A stretch of 64,000 bases of DNA from Macrophomina tecta (GCA_024180945.1 JAKSGN010000036.1:1984001-2048000), one strand, 5' to 3'; numbered from the stretch's first letter, positions 1-11,578 are shown. The notes: a model not told the origin generated them from the letters alone. Numbers and translations are program-made.

Positions 1-60
1 GGCCATAGGGACAAGGAACGCTATTCTACGCTAAGCTACATTAGGATCCCGGTTCATTCG
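1..60 (-). mobile_element. LINE-B family 3' end fragment, cut by window edge
   Basis: The first ~60 bases are the reverse complement, with a few mismatches, of the 3' UTR of LINE-B at about 42,710-42,770. They share the tract around GGATCCCGGTTCATT and the 'tccctatgg' block that precedes the ATC-repeat tail there. Only the terminal piece lies in the window; the rest and any tail are off the left edge. Non-coding. Confidence 0.75.
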
Positions 61-133
61 ATTATACGAGTGATTGTAGCTAAGCGATGTGGTGTGATAT
101 AAGGAGACCTTGAAACACGTGATTAATCTAACA
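61..133 (+). repeat. Copia LTR, 3' part
   Basis: This stretch matches the 3' half of the copia LTR at 34,814-34,974, sharing 'tgtagctaagcgatgtgg' and 'ccttgaaacacgtgatt'. It ends in CTAACA instead of CCAACA. The 5' half is missing where the LINE-B fragment abuts, so it is a remnant. The same LTR family recurs at 33,782 and 58,531. Confidence 0.7.
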
Positions 134-1557
134 GCATCTTAAGACGTCGTTGGGGGGCGAGGTCCGATACACTCGGCACTGCGAGAGGACCCTGAGACAG
201 TGGGCAGTTTAACGCGGGGAAACGGTGCTTCGCTAGTGGCTGTCTTCTTCACGGAAAGTTGTGCAATCGCGGCTTCCTCCGTGGAACCCCTTCGCTGCAG
301 AACCTCGGAGAGCACGTAGAGAATTACTAGGATTGTTTTGATAAATTCCTGACAGAGATGTTAAAGGAAACCAGCCTACTCTGGGGCTTATGCAAGCCAC
401 CACATGCAAACGACACAAGCCATTTTCTAGCAGGTGCCATTCCGCAACGGAAGAATAACGACGGATAAACTCTCGGCGCAGAGGTGAAGGTTAGGTTGGG
501 GGCCGACGCCGTCTCTAGCCAAGCTAAACCCCTAGGGTCTAGTATGTCCAATATGAACGACTAGCTTTAACCAACAATGCGCTTTAGAAATAAGACCTCT
601 AGCGTGTTGAGAGAGAAGTAACTACACGTTAACCAATTTGTGATTAACATTAGGCAGGGGATATATCGTCCTAAAATTTCGGGTAAGTGGCACCCTAGCG
701 AGATGGAACTTAATTGGGTTCAAGTGGGGATGCGACACAGATAGGGGCGTCTGCACGCCCACTCGCCGCTGTCCAGGCTTTCTGATAAATGCCTCAACTG
801 TGTCACGAAGCAAAGCATTCACTCAAACTAGCACCTAGAATCAGCCAATAGGATCCGATCCGAAAGCCCGTACCGATCAAACCACCCTCCTGGAATCGAT
901 GATCACTGGAAGATGGCTTGCATGGCGCCTGCATGTGGTGGCTTGCGGATGAGACATTTTCACTTCCACAATCACTAGCAGCATCATACAAAGCAGAGCC
1001 GGTTCAAACCAAAAAATGTGAATCCACCGTTATAAGGGTGGATTCAGCGCCCATACAAAATTAAGATTTAGGGTTAGGGTTACGGGTACGGTGGATTCAG
1101 GTACGGTGGATTCAGAAAAAGAAGTCGGATTTGCGTTAGATCGAGATATGTTATAGAGTAAGGTCAGGCGATAAGATTTTTTGCGTACGACATGCCCGCC
1201 CGACCGCGCTTTCGAGCGTAATTTGGCAGTTAGGGTAAGTTGGGGTTGAATTTGATGGGGTGAAAGTGGCCCGAGCGGAGCGGTGGTGGAATTGCAGAGC
1301 CGCCGGGTAGGTAAAGAGCGAGCGAACGTGTAGCCGGTAGCAGCGCGAAGAGACCGTAGTAAAGCAAGACGAGTTAGATAGTTTGACAACGGCAAGGGGC
1401 GGATAGTTAGGCAGACAGAACAAGCCGGTCGGGGGAAAAGAAGACGTGTTTTTATATAAGAGTAGGTTAGTAGCGATTAGCGAGCAATAATTAAACAACG
1501 AACAGTAGATAGTAGACAGTAGACAGCAGACAGCAAATAGCAAATATAAGTTACTGT
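134..1557. other. Gene-free stretch with short repeats
   Basis: No open frame here resembles a protein. It contains a short telomere-like tract at 1067-1082 (TTTAGGGTTAGGGTTA), an inverted pair GAATCCACC/GGTGGATTC at about 1020-1046, and a tandem pair of 'ggtacggtggattcag' at 1085-1116. Simple purine-rich runs of tagaca/gacagcaaata type lie near 1500-1550. A long minus-strand frame over 1151-1810 is low-complexity and is not accepted as a gene. Confidence 0.5.
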
Positions 1558-1693
1558 TCCTATGTAGCAACCGTCTGTCCCTGTCCCTATGCAGCAACCG
1601 TCTGTCCCTGTCCCTATGCAGCAACCGTCTGTCCCTGTCCCTATGCAGCAACCGTCTGTCCCTGTCCCTATGTAGCAACCGTCTGTCCCTATG
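1558..1693. repeat. 27-bp minisatellite, about 5 units
   Basis: About five tandem copies of a 27-bp unit containing 'gcagcaaccgtctgtccc' and 'tgtccctat', nearly identical apart from gcag/gtag variation. The array stops at the first base of the gypsy LTR, whose 5-bp left flank (ctatg) is part of the repeat unit. The element therefore inserted into the array, or was captured by it. Confidence 0.9.
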
Positions 1694-2149
1694 TGTTACG
1701 GCGCAGCCTTCACAGGACCTGGGACAGATGGGGGAAAGGAACAAGCGGGGCGCAGACGAGCGCCGGGAAAGGTCCACCAGGAAAAAGACGGGGGTCACGT
1801 GATGCCCCACCAGTTCAGCAGTTCATGAGGGCTTGGCAGAATGAACTCTCGAACACCAGTTCAGATAGTTCAGACCACCCACAGAGATGAACTTCACGAA
1901 CACTAGATTGTATACACTTTCCTACTTGTATATAAACCACACTCCTTAGATAGCTTTGACCTTCGTGGTCAACTTCAACAATAGAATTTGGACTCTATTG
2001 GTAACACGGCCTTCGCACGCAGTGCTCAGTCTCATCACGTGTTCGACTTGCTCTCACCCTCTTCTTGTACCCACTCAAGGAAACCCCCTCGACAGGTTTT
2101 CTCCCTCTTTGGTGTTTGGATCCTTAGAGGCAGAGGCCCGCTCGTTACA
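1694..2149 (+). repeat. Gypsy LTR (LTR1), 5' LTR of truncated element
   Basis: A 456-bp LTR running from TGTTACGGCGCAGCC to CCCGCTCGTTACA (TG...CA ends). A TATA box (tatataaa, 1929-1936) lies mid-LTR, followed by a region that would be transcribed. Other copies lie at 35,709, 37,108 (split) and 58,709, with decayed pieces near 45,330. Gag coding starts within a few bases of the 3' end, so the primer-binding site and gag N-terminus are deleted. No matching 3' LTR is present. Confidence 0.88.
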
Positions 2150-3639
2150 CAGCAGAAAAGTGGTTCAGACCTTATAAACGAGAAACTCAAGAGAAGCCGC
2201 AATGGCAATGGTCGTCCCAGACCCAGGCCATCTTCTCCGACTACAGGACATTCGCCAAGCAACTTCAGGACGCTTTCAGTGCCATCGACGAGGCCAAGCG
2301 TGCCAATCAGATCCTTTTCAGGATTCAGCGGAAAAAGTCCGTACTCGACTACACGGCCGAATTCCAAGAAGCAGCCTACGTCGCCGGAGAACACTCAGAC
2401 TACACGCTCCGACAGCTGTACTACCGCGGCCTGAAGGACGAGATCAAAGAGGCCATGTCCTACCACGACGAACCAGAAACACTCCCGGAACTGATCCGCC
2501 TGGCGACCGATATGGACAGAAGACGGACCAACAGGTGGTTCGAGAAAAAGGGTGGCTACCAAGCAAACACGACCAAGCCACGCCGAGAACGCACCACGTT
2601 GGAAGGAGGAGATGCTATGGCTTTAGACGCCGCCAACCGTCAAGACGACAAGAAGGGGAATAAGGGTCGAAACAACAACAAGAAGCCCAAAGGACCTAAC
2701 CCGAACTGGACGGACGAGCAGAAACAGCGCTACAAGGATCGACTCTGCATCACCTGCGGCAGTGACAAGCACTTCTCTCCCAAGTGCCCGCAGAACCCTC
2801 GCAACAAAAAAGATGAGAAGCAGACCTCGAGCGCTCAGCGCGAAGCATCGGTTGCATCTCGCCAAGACAACCATGACACGCTGCATTGGACAGCCTGCTA
2901 CAACGACGACTGTCAGACGCACCAAAGCAGCAAGGACATATCAGGATGGTACCCCCACGAACCTCGACAATTCGGTATGATGGCCAGGAACGAAGAAGTC
3001 ATCGAGACCGACGATACTATTGACAGCTTCCCCTTGGACGAGGAGCTCGTGAACAGCGAGACCGGAGAACTATACGACTCAACGGAGAGCGAAGCAGAAG
3101 CTGTGCCGGACCCCACAACCCTTCCGGAACTCGAGCGCCTTGCAGCCAAGTATGGGATTAGCGCAGAAATGACAGACGAGAACGATCAACTCGCCCAGGT
3201 ACTCTGGATTCCCCACGAGAAAGGATTGGCCCTCACGGTGTTGTGGACATGGCGCCAAGGGACCCTCTGGGAAACCCGAATCGAGCAAGATGGGAAGAAG
3301 TACGAAGTCATCGTCACCAAGGAAACCGCACTTGTGACGCTCCATCATCAAGGAATGACTGCTCGACAGCAAGCGGACTACGATAGCCTGCGAGAAATGG
3401 CTAGAGTGCTCTGCCCACACGGGACCGCGACAATCCAGAATCGCACCTTGCAATGGATACCTAAAGAGACCTTGCAGTTTCCCATCTTTCGCTACCAGGT
3501 ACGCAACGGCAAGATCTACTGGCGCCGACAACAGAAATCGGGCAAGTGGACGAACTGGAAACAAGCCTACATCTATCCTAGTGAATGGGAAGACTACATC
3601 CATAGCGAAGTCTACGGCTATCCGAAGCCAAAAAACTAG
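2150..3639 (+). CDS. Ty3/gypsy Gag, N-terminally truncated
   Basis: One open frame runs from the LTR edge to a TAG at 3637-3639. It forms the nucleocapsid/capsid precursor of a gypsy element. The first part shows a retrotransposon-gag pattern (W..Q...F.DYRTFAKQLQ, then IQRKKSVLDYTAEFQ and LRQLYYRGLKDEIKEAM). A CCHC zinc knuckle follows at about 2746-2787 (CITCGSDKHFSPKC). The C-terminal ~250 residues are an acidic then tryptophan-rich extension. No authentic start codon survives because the 5' end is lost against the LTR; the ATG at 2455 is internal. Pol follows in the -1 frame, with a slippery site at the stop. Confidence 0.85.
3630..3636 (+). other. -1 ribosomal frameshift site A_AAA_AAC
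   Basis: In the gag frame the last codons read CCA AAA AAC TAG. This gives the heptamer A AAA AAC in exactly the X XXY YYZ phase needed for -1 slippage, immediately before the stop. The pol frame is the -1 frame and is open from 3636 (CTA GAC AGC...). This is the classic signal for making a Gag-Pol fusion. No downstream pseudoknot was established. Confidence 0.8.
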
Positions 3640-5703
3640 ACAGCCCTACGGCATTGGGATCGACCCAGGGGCCACAGTCTAGGTCCCTTCACATAGTATC
3701 ACGCACATCGAATACGGAAACTCTCACCGGAAAGAAACTTTGGGGACAATTCAAGATCACCGGAGTCCTGCGAGGACGCAAGATCTCGATACTAGTCGAC
3801 AGCGGGTCAAGCGGAGACTTCATCCACAACGAACTAGTACAAGAATTGAACATCCCTTATCGAAAGAAGAAAGAACCCTACTCTCTCAGCGGATTCGACG
3901 GAAGAAACGCCGACTACGGAGAAGGATGGGTACGCATTGAAACAGAAGAAGTCTCACTAGAAATCAACGGACACCCCGATTGGGTCACCCTTGATGTCCA
4001 AAGGATCCCGGGACACGACGTCATCCTCGGAATGTCTTGGCTCAGGACTCGCAACCCCCTTATTGACTGGGCAAGCGATACACTTTTCCTACGACAGGAT
4101 ATCTGGGACATCATCGAAAACCCCGAGAGCAGTTATAAGAACATCAAACAGGAACTGCTAGACATCTTTCAAGGATACATTTTCAGCATGAGACGGGAAG
4201 TAGCCAGTGTAAGGCCTAAATGTGGCAACTGTGTAGGCAACTCCGATAGTGGTATAAGTCAGAACCAGGACTGCGGCGCAGAAGGCGAAGCCTCCTTGGT
4301 AAAATGCAACCCTATCGCAGGAATAAGCCCTACTGAGCGAAACGATACCCTCGAATCATCAGAAGAAACGCAAGACTCAAACGATGGCGTAAGGCCCAGT
4401 GACGGCAGCATCAACGGCAACCTTGAGGAAGGCCTAAGACAGGACCAGGACTGCAGCGTACGAGACGCCGCCTCCTCGGTAAAATGCAGCACCTCAAGCG
4501 GAGTAAGCCCTACCGAGTCAAGTATTCCCGAAAATCAGGTACAACACTTGTCACGAAGGACTACGCGGAGAAAGCGTAAGGCCAAGAGTAAGGCTTCGCG
4601 GAAGCAATTGGCAGCCCCAGAACCTCCAGTAGACGTCCAGACAATCTCAAGAGAGGCATTCAGGCGTATGCGACGCCAAGGACAACAGGTCTGCCTCATG
4701 TACATCAAACCCTCACCGGCGGTGCAACAGAGAGCACTGGCCAGGGCCCAACGGGAAAGGCCAAGGGATGAGGACTGTCCAACTCCCATCGGAGGAGATG
4801 ATCCTGCAAGGATCAAGAGAGGACAACACGGTAGTTTGGAGATGTGGCAGCGACCACAAGGAACACCTCCAATACCGGAGATGGAAACGGTACCCGACGA
4901 GTATTGGGACTTAGTCGCCGTTTGCCAAGAAAGAGGAAAAGGAGACTTGCCAAAGCATCAACCATGGGACCACCGAATTCCGCTCAAGCCAGGAACGAAA
5001 CCGGCTTATAAGCCTATCTATTCCTTATCAAAGAAGGAAATGGAGGCTTTGAAGGAATACATCGAGAAGAATCTTGAGCGAGGATACATTCGGCCATCGA
5101 CATCATCAGCCGGATATCCGATCCTCTTCGTCCCTAAGAAGAACGGCAAGTTACGCCTCTGTGTCGACTACCGACAACTCAACGATATCACGATCAAGAA
5201 TCGCTACCCGCTCCCACGCATTGGCGAGCTCCAGGACAAGTTAGGGAATGCAAAGTACTTCACGAAGCTGGACCTCCGGGACGGATACCACCTGGTCAGG
5301 ATCAAAGAAGGGGAAGAATGGAAGACAGCCTTCCGCACAAGGCTAGGGCTATACGAGTATACGGTTATGCCATTCGGGCTTACCAACGCGCCGGCAACCT
5401 TTCAGAATCTTGTCAACGACACGTTGCGCGAATACGTGGATATCTTCTGCATGGCTTATCTCGACGACATCCTCATCTTTTCGGAAACCCTTGAGGAACA
5501 TAAGAAGCATGTCAGAAAGGTCCTAGAGACACTTCAAGCAAAGAATCTCACTATTGCACCCGACAAGTGCTTCTGGCATACCCAGAAAGTGGAATTCTTA
5601 GGCTTCATCATCACCCCCGGACATGTCGGTATGGACGACTCAAAACTGGATTCCATCAGAGGATGGCCAGTACCAAAGACGATCAAGGAAGTACAGTCCA
5701 AAG
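3636..5703 (+). pseudogene. Ty3/gypsy Pol: protease and reverse transcriptase, truncated
   Basis: This frame is entered by -1 shift from gag and has no ATG near its beginning. Protease: ILVDSGSSGDFIHNEL at about 3789-3836. A spacer at 4200-4560 contains an imperfect internal duplication (VKCNPIAGISPTE and VKCSTSSGVSPTE) and a basic RRTTRRKRKAKSK stretch. RT: CVDYRQLND, FTKLDLRDGYH, PFGLTNAPATFQ and the catalytic YLDD at about 5457-5468. Similarity stops just after VPKTIKEVQS at about 5700, where RNase H should begin. RNase H, integrase and the 3' LTR are missing; open frame continues to 5837 as unrelated residues from the LINE-A 5' region. It cannot transpose alone. Confidence 0.88.
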
Positions 5704-5929
5704 CCAATTACAAGACGGAGGCGAAACTACTAACCAAGGCTCGGCCCGGGACCAAACCACCAGCAAAAGAAAGCGCACAGCGGCCACACCACGTCAACTC
5801 AGCAGCAAAGCCTGCAGCGCCGAGGCGCGGCCGCTAGGCGGGGCTATCTTATAGAGCCTTCTACATTCACCAGACGCAAAATTCTTCCCCTAGTGGTCAA
5901 AGCACAGGCTTGGCGCTATACGTGAAACC

Positions 5930-7198
5930 ATGGCTCCTAATCCGGAACCCCCACCATACCGCGGGCGCCGCCAATCAACCACAGTCCCATCAAACAACCA
6001 AATGGTTACTAGATCCCAATCAGCGGCTCCCAAAAGGAATGTTGGAGAAAGACGACGCACTACTAGCCACAGAAACAACCAAGATATGGAAGACGAAATT
6101 TACGTGAGCTCTTCGCAAGACGATCTCCCCAGCAGCCAGAATATACAATCCACGCAAGCAACCCTCCAAGTAGAGACAAACACGAACACCGAGACACTAG
6201 CCCACCTAGTATCCCAGCAGCAAATGACCATCAAACTCCCCCAAAAGGAAACAGAGGAGGCCAAGAAAGAACACCAGGAACTAGTCAAGCTTATTAGCAA
6301 CCTGGCTGATCAAGTCAAGAAACTCGAAAGCAAGCTCCAACCAGTCACTACCAACCCTCAAAACCAAAGCTGGGCATCAGTTGCAGCCCGCGGAGCACTC
6401 CAGACACCCCCAACGTACAATAGGCAATCCGGAAACAACCCTACAACGATACTCATTGACGTCCCACCACCAGCCCCTGACCAGACACCAGCTAACGGTT
6501 TTATCCGAAACCTCCCCACCCCAACAGCAGTGAACCTCATATCTCGGGCATTGAAAAGCCAAGAACCAACCAAACAAACGGAGGTTCTAGGAGCTAGGGC
6601 AACAAGACGAGGATACCTTATCCGCTTTAAATCCGGAGAAGCGAAACAGCTGGCCACTCAGAACCAAGAATGGACCACGGCACTAGGAAAAGACATCAGG
6701 ATCAACCGCCCAAAGTTCGGAGTGGTGGCCCACCGCACGCCAACAGAAGAAGTGCAAGTAGAGGAGAAGGAAAAAGCAATTCAAAAGATTACCCTTGAGA
6801 ATAAGCTTCTAGAAGCAAACATCCAAATCGAGGATATAGCTTGGATGAAAAGAAAAGACAACCCCCTCGGCCACTACGCGTCCCTTGGAATCTGGTTTAA
6901 TACTGAAGAAGCAGCCCAAAACGCAGTCCAGAATGGGCTTCTCTTCGGGCAAGAAATCGTCAATCGTGTCGAATTCTACCGCATGGAGAGGAAGAGGTGC
7001 CATAGATGCCAGGGGTTTGGGCACCTCGCTTGGAACTGCAAGGAGAAAGAACGATGCGGAAACTGCAACGGAGAACATAATGCAAAGAACTGTCCACTAG
7101 GCAGCCCTCCCCAGTGCGCAGACTGCCGCGGCAGTCACCCAACAGGAGACAGCCAGTGCAGGGCTCAGGCCCTTCCCCACATCAGCTTTCGATGCTAG
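5930..7198 (+). CDS. LINE-A ORF1 (Gag-like nucleic-acid-binding protein)
   Basis: 422 codons from an ATG in good context (accATGg). Residues ~80-145 are glutamine/lysine/glutamate-rich and predicted coiled coil (QQMTIKLPQKETEEAKKEHQ...LESKL), probably for multimerisation. The middle resembles the RNA-binding region of Tad/I-type ORF1 proteins. Three cysteine knuckles close the protein (CHRCQGFGHLAWNC, CGNCNGEHNAKNC, CADCRGSHPTGDSQC). In this class ORF1p coats the element RNA. The stop TAG at 7196 overlaps the ORF2 start. Intact. Confidence 0.88.
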   Translation: MAPNPEPPPYRGRRQSTTVPSNNQMVTRSQSAAPKRNVGERRRTTSHRNNQDMEDEIYVSSSQDDLPSSQNIQSTQATLQVETNTNTETLAHLVSQQQMTIKLPQKETEEAKKEHQELVKLISNLADQVKKLESKLQPVTTNPQNQSWASVAARGALQTPPTYNRQSGNNPTTILIDVPPPAPDQTPANGFIRNLPTPTAVNLISRALKSQEPTKQTEVLGARATRRGYLIRFKSGEAKQLATQNQEWTTALGKDIRINRPKFGVVAHRTPTEEVQVEEKEKAIQKITLENKLLEANIQIEDIAWMKRKDNPLGHYASLGIWFNTEEAAQNAVQNGLLFGQEIVNRVEFYRMERKRCHRCQGFGHLAWNCKEKERCGNCNGEHNAKNCPLGSPPQCADCRGSHPTGDSQCRAQALPHISFRC

Positions 7199-10100
7199 AG
7201 CCCCTACGAATTGTCCAATTGAACATCTGGAAAACAAACGAATGCATGGAAGCCCTAATCAATGACCCAGATACAGAGGGAATCGACATCCTTCTTATTC
7301 AAGAACCACCAGTCTCCTTCTTTAAAACCCTACCACAACACCGCTCATGGCATCTATACACCCCAACCTATGCTGGAACCCAAAAGAAACGATCTGCTAT
7401 CTACATAAATAAGAGGATCTCTTCCTCTGCACAACGGCGGGTCCCATGCAACAGCCGGGACATTACAGCTGTTCAAATTCAGACACCAAACCAGCCAATA
7501 ATCATCTTCTCAGTCTACATACCACCAATGGGAGGAACCCAGCAGTCTGCTGAGAACGAAATGCTGGCCGCTCTTCAAGCGGTTCGCCAGTCGATAAGGA
7601 AGCAGACAGCAAACACCACCCCAGGCCTTATCCTTGGAGGAGACTTTAACAGACAAGATCCACTGTGGGGCGGAGATAACATTAAACCATACATAGTAGG
7701 AAGCGCAGCATCCTTAATCTCATTTATGGAAGAACACCAGCTTCAGAGCCACCTTCACCGCGGCACACCAACTTGCTACGCTAGCAACAAGGCTGACAGC
7801 AAAACGACGCTAGACCTCACCCTTAGCAACATCCCAAACCAGCTGATCAAGTGCGAACTCCTCGACCAAAACTACGGGTCAGACCACAGAGCCATCTACT
7901 CCGAATGGAACACGGATGTTGAACTGGCAAACACACGACCGCCACGAAAGCTCTACGAACGGACAGACTGGACGAAGGCGGGGCTAGCTATCCAGCGCGC
8001 CCTTGGGCAAGCGAGAGAAATTGTCACGCAGGAACAACTTGATGAGGCAGTCGAGCAGCTCATCAGCGTCACCGCGGCCATTACAAACGAGCTAACTCCA
8101 ACTGCTAAGCCATCCCCGTACTCAAAGCAGTGGTTCAGCCCGGAGCTCAAAGAATACCAAGCGAAATACAACAAGCACCGCCGGCTGTGGCAAACCTTTA
8201 GTGCAAGCCTTGGAAGAGACAATCCAGACACGCTGGGTCAGTACAGCGCCATGAAAACAGCCCGCAGAGAATGGGTAAAGGCGATAGCACACGCAAAGAG
8301 CAGCCATTGGAAGGACTTTTTGGATAATGCAGGAAAGGGTAACCAACTATGGAAGGCAGCCAAATACGCCAGTCCAAGTGACAACTACAGCAACATCCCC
8401 CCGCTTTCAACCGGTAATGGAGACGTTACGGAAAATGGAGAGAAGGCACAGCTCCTACTAGACAGTTTCTTTCCAAAACCAACTGACCCACAACCTCCAC
8501 CTCAACCCGCTACAGCACCTCCTATGTGGTGGGAACCAATCACCAAGGCCGAAATCTACCAGAGTCTAAACTCCACCAAAACCAATTCTGCCCCTGGAGA
8601 GGATGGCCTCCCAATGCTTGTCTGGCAAAAGCTTTGGCCTCACATTGCCAAGCACATCCACCACATCTTCTCCGCATCCATTAATCTCGGCTACCACCCA
8701 AAAGCCTGGCGAACAGCAGCGATCATCGTCCTCCGGAAAGCCGGCAAGCCCGACTACACAATCCCTAAAGCATACCGCCCAATCTCTCTACTCAACACAC
8801 TTGGAAAATTGCTGGAAGCAGTAATAGCAAAGAGGCTATCCTACTATGCTGAGAAGCACAATCTCCTCCCAGCCACCCAGTTCGGTGCAAGACCAGGCAG
8901 GTCCACAGAGCAAGCCCTACTCATCCTAGTTGATGCAATATGGAAGGCCTGGAAAGAGCACAAAGTAGTCACGCTAATGGCATTCGACCTAAAAGGTGCC
9001 TTCAATGCAGTAAACAAGGGGTCACTTGACTACTGTCTAGCTAAGAGAAGGATTCCAACCAAAGCAAGGTGCTGGATTATGAGCTTCATGGAGAACAGGG
9101 CTGCCTCGGTATCGTTCGATGGCTACACCAAGCCAGCAGCAGCCCTAGAACACCCCGGCCTCCCCCAAGGCTCCCCACTCTCCCCAATCCTATTTGCCTT
9201 CTACAACGCCGACCTGGTGGACCAGCCAGTAGACTTCACTGGAGGAGCATCTGCCTACATTGATGACTACTTTCGATGGCGAACTAGCCTATCTGCAAGC
9301 AAGAACCTCGCAGCCTTGCAGAGAGAGGACATCCCAAGAATGCAACGCTGGGCAGAGCAAACTGGATCAAGCTTTGAAGCCGATAAGACAGAGCTTATAC
9401 ACTTTACAAGAAGTCCAGACCAGAACTGCTTGACAGCAGTAGTAATGGGCAACCATGTAATTGAGCCTAAGCAGGGAGTGAAGCTCTTAGGAGTCATCTT
9501 TGACCAGCAGCTCCGGTGGAGAGCCCACGTCCAGAGAGCAGCCACACGAGCAACCAAGACCTGCCTAGCCATAGGTAGACTAAGGCACCTTCGACCAAAA
9601 CAGATGCGCCAGCTTTATCAAGCATGCGTAGTTCCTCAACTGGATTACGCCTCAACCGTCTGGCACTCCCCAAAGAAATGCAAATGGCAAGTGGCAGTGC
9701 TCTCCAGGATTCAGCGGATGGCAACAACCAAGGCTATCTCAGCCTTTCGAACCGTATCAACCGAAGCACTGGACTATGAGAACTTCCTCCTACCAACAAA
9801 GCTACGCCTCCAAGCCCGAGCAGAGAGGGTTATTTCCCACCTTAGAACACTCCCAACCTCGCACCCATGCAAGGCTCTTATTGACAAAGCAACCTTAACG
9901 CTTAATCTCGCAGTTAGCTTCCTCAGCCCCCTTAATGCAACTCTCAAGCTACAAAGCCCAAGCCAGGCGGAGGACACTGAAGTAATTGACACCTGCCCCC
10001 TCCCACCATGGAAGCCCCCGCCACTAGACAATATCCAACTGCAACTACCCAAATGTCAGACTCTAGAGGTTTTCAAGGAAGAGCTCCAATCGGACCGGAC

Positions 10101-11065
10101 GAAGAGGATCTTCACAGATGCATCCAAAGTAAGAGAACAGCTTGGAGCAGCTGCAGTAATCCTCGGCCAGGAGCAGAGAATCCACAGACAAGCCCAGAAG
10201 GGGGTTGGCTCTAGCAAGTTCTACAGCATCACAGCCGCTGAGCTTATTGCTATCAACACTGGCATGGAACTAGCAGTGCAGCAGAATCTCGAAGAAGGCA
10301 ATTCAAACCCAGCATCCTACACAATCTACAGCGACTCCAAGGCAGCCCTGCAAGCACTGGCAAACCCACACAAACGGCGATCCGGCCAAGGCATAGTGCG
10401 CTCGATTACAGAAGCAGCTCAGCATATTAGGGACAGCCATCAGATTAGCTTCTCTCTTCAATGGGTTCCATGCCACAGTGGGATCAGAGGGAATGAAGAA
10501 GCGGATAAGCTTGCCAAAGCTGCAACCGCCCGCCTTAGAGAACACAATTTTGGACCACTGGCATCACTTCAGGCCCAGGCAGCCAAGGAAGCAGTGCAAA
10601 GAACTTGGGCAGCAGAATGGGAAAACTCAGACAAAGGCCAACACCTCCGAAGCATTGACACAGCTCCACCAGGCCCCCCACACCCGGCATCTATATGACA
10701 AGCTTCCACGGAGTCAGACTGGTCTTCTTGCCCAGTTGCGAACTGGCCACTGTTGGCTCAATCAGCACCGCACTCGAATGGGCCGGATCAATAATGAACA
10801 ATGCGAATGTGGAGAAGTTGAATCAGTTTTCCATGTCCTTCTTGACTGCTGCTTGCTCCAGCAACGCCGACAAAAGATGTACGAAGACAGTGGACTAGAA
10901 CGGAACAACTTATCTGCTCTACTTGGTGGAAAGCCTCTAAGCAATGCTGCACCTACCCAGAGCAAAGGTCACAAAGGGAAGACAACAGCATCACAGCTTC
11001 AGGCTGTGCTAAGCTTTGCACAAGACTCACAACGGTTTAAGAATAGAGATGAACCCACGGCTTAG
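7192..11065 (+). pseudogene. LINE-A ORF2: endonuclease, RT, RNase H; one frameshift
   Basis: The start is taken as the ATG at 7192, because it overlaps the ORF1 stop (ATGCTAG) and begins directly at the endonuclease motif LRIVQLNIWK. An APE-type endonuclease (IQEPP; GGDFNRQDPLWGGD near 7634; YGSDHRA) is followed by RT, with FDLKGAFNAV, GLPQGSPLSPILF and the catalytic YIDD at 9256-9267. RNase H follows at about 10,108-10,530 (FTDASK, AAELIAI, SDSKAAL, HSGIRGNEEADKLA), then a C-terminal zinc motif (CECGEVESVFHVLLDC). An extra base in the C run at 10,674-10,679 breaks the frame, so only the C-terminal ~125 residues are displaced. LINE-A2 reads through the equivalent point. All catalytic domains precede the break. 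Confidence 0.88.
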
Positions 11066-11240
11066 AAATTCTACACATCATATACCTTACACCTTACTAT
11101 CCGCCCTCCCTTATCCTCTCTCTTCCTCCCAGATTGACACGCAACATGTATACTAGTAGCAAAACACGTTGAATAGTTGTAGCCTGCATATCGCTCAGGG
11201 CGATGGGTCAGGGTAAATGAATTCAACTCAACTCAACTCA

Positions 11241-11578
11241 TTGGGATCAGGAGGTGGCAAAGAGTAGACGCTGATCTGAAGCAGTAAGGCAAAATAGTCT
11301 GACATCTACATTTACAGGTACAGCAATTACCGTTCAATAACTATTAAAGTGGCAACAGCCGTCTCCACGCAATGGTCTCCCTCCATACGACCGCCTTCCA
11401 TAGTGCTCACCCAGCAGGCAAGCTCTGTCGGCCAGGCCTAGCCGCTAGGCAAACTCCAGCCGCCAGTTAAGCACTATCTGCTAATAAAACCCTACCCCGC
11501 CAGGCAAGATCTTCCGGAGTCCAATGCCGCCCCGCCTCCTTCACTTGGTGACCCCCATGAAAGCAACTACCTACTCAT
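11241..11578. other. Gene-free stretch after LINE-A
   Basis: AT-moderate sequence directly after the AACTC tail with no convincing frame, motif or repeat copy seen elsewhere in the window. It may be upstream debris of the WD40 relic that follows. Confidence 0.4.

Larger units (their letters stand above)
5704..11240 (+). mobile_element. LINE-A, Tad-type non-LTR retrotransposon, near full length
   Basis: It has two overlapping ORFs: a Gag-like ORF1, then endonuclease, RT and RNase H in ORF2. There is no LTR. The 3' end is a pentanucleotide array, (AACTC)n at about 11,222-11,240, rather than poly(A). The exact 5' boundary is inferred from the break in gypsy pol near 5703. A 5'-truncated relative lies on the minus strand at 46,061-50,015, with the same terminal array. 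No clear target duplication was found. Confidence 0.85.

Noticed and set aside
1067..1082. Chromosome end or true telomere
   Set aside because: Only two TTAGGG units, flanked by ordinary sequence on both sides.
1558..1693. Regular repeats resembling a CRISPR array
   Set aside because: Units are directly tandem without spacers, and the sequence is clearly eukaryotic.
1151..1810. A 219-codon minus-strand frame with RDRDRRLLH repeats
   Set aside because: It is made by the 27-bp minisatellite and runs into the LTR; no ordinary protein features and the repeat array explains it.
5704..5837. C-terminal extension of gypsy Pol
   Set aside because: Residues after KEVQS do not resemble gypsy RNase H and lie in the LINE-A 5' region; treated as read-through.
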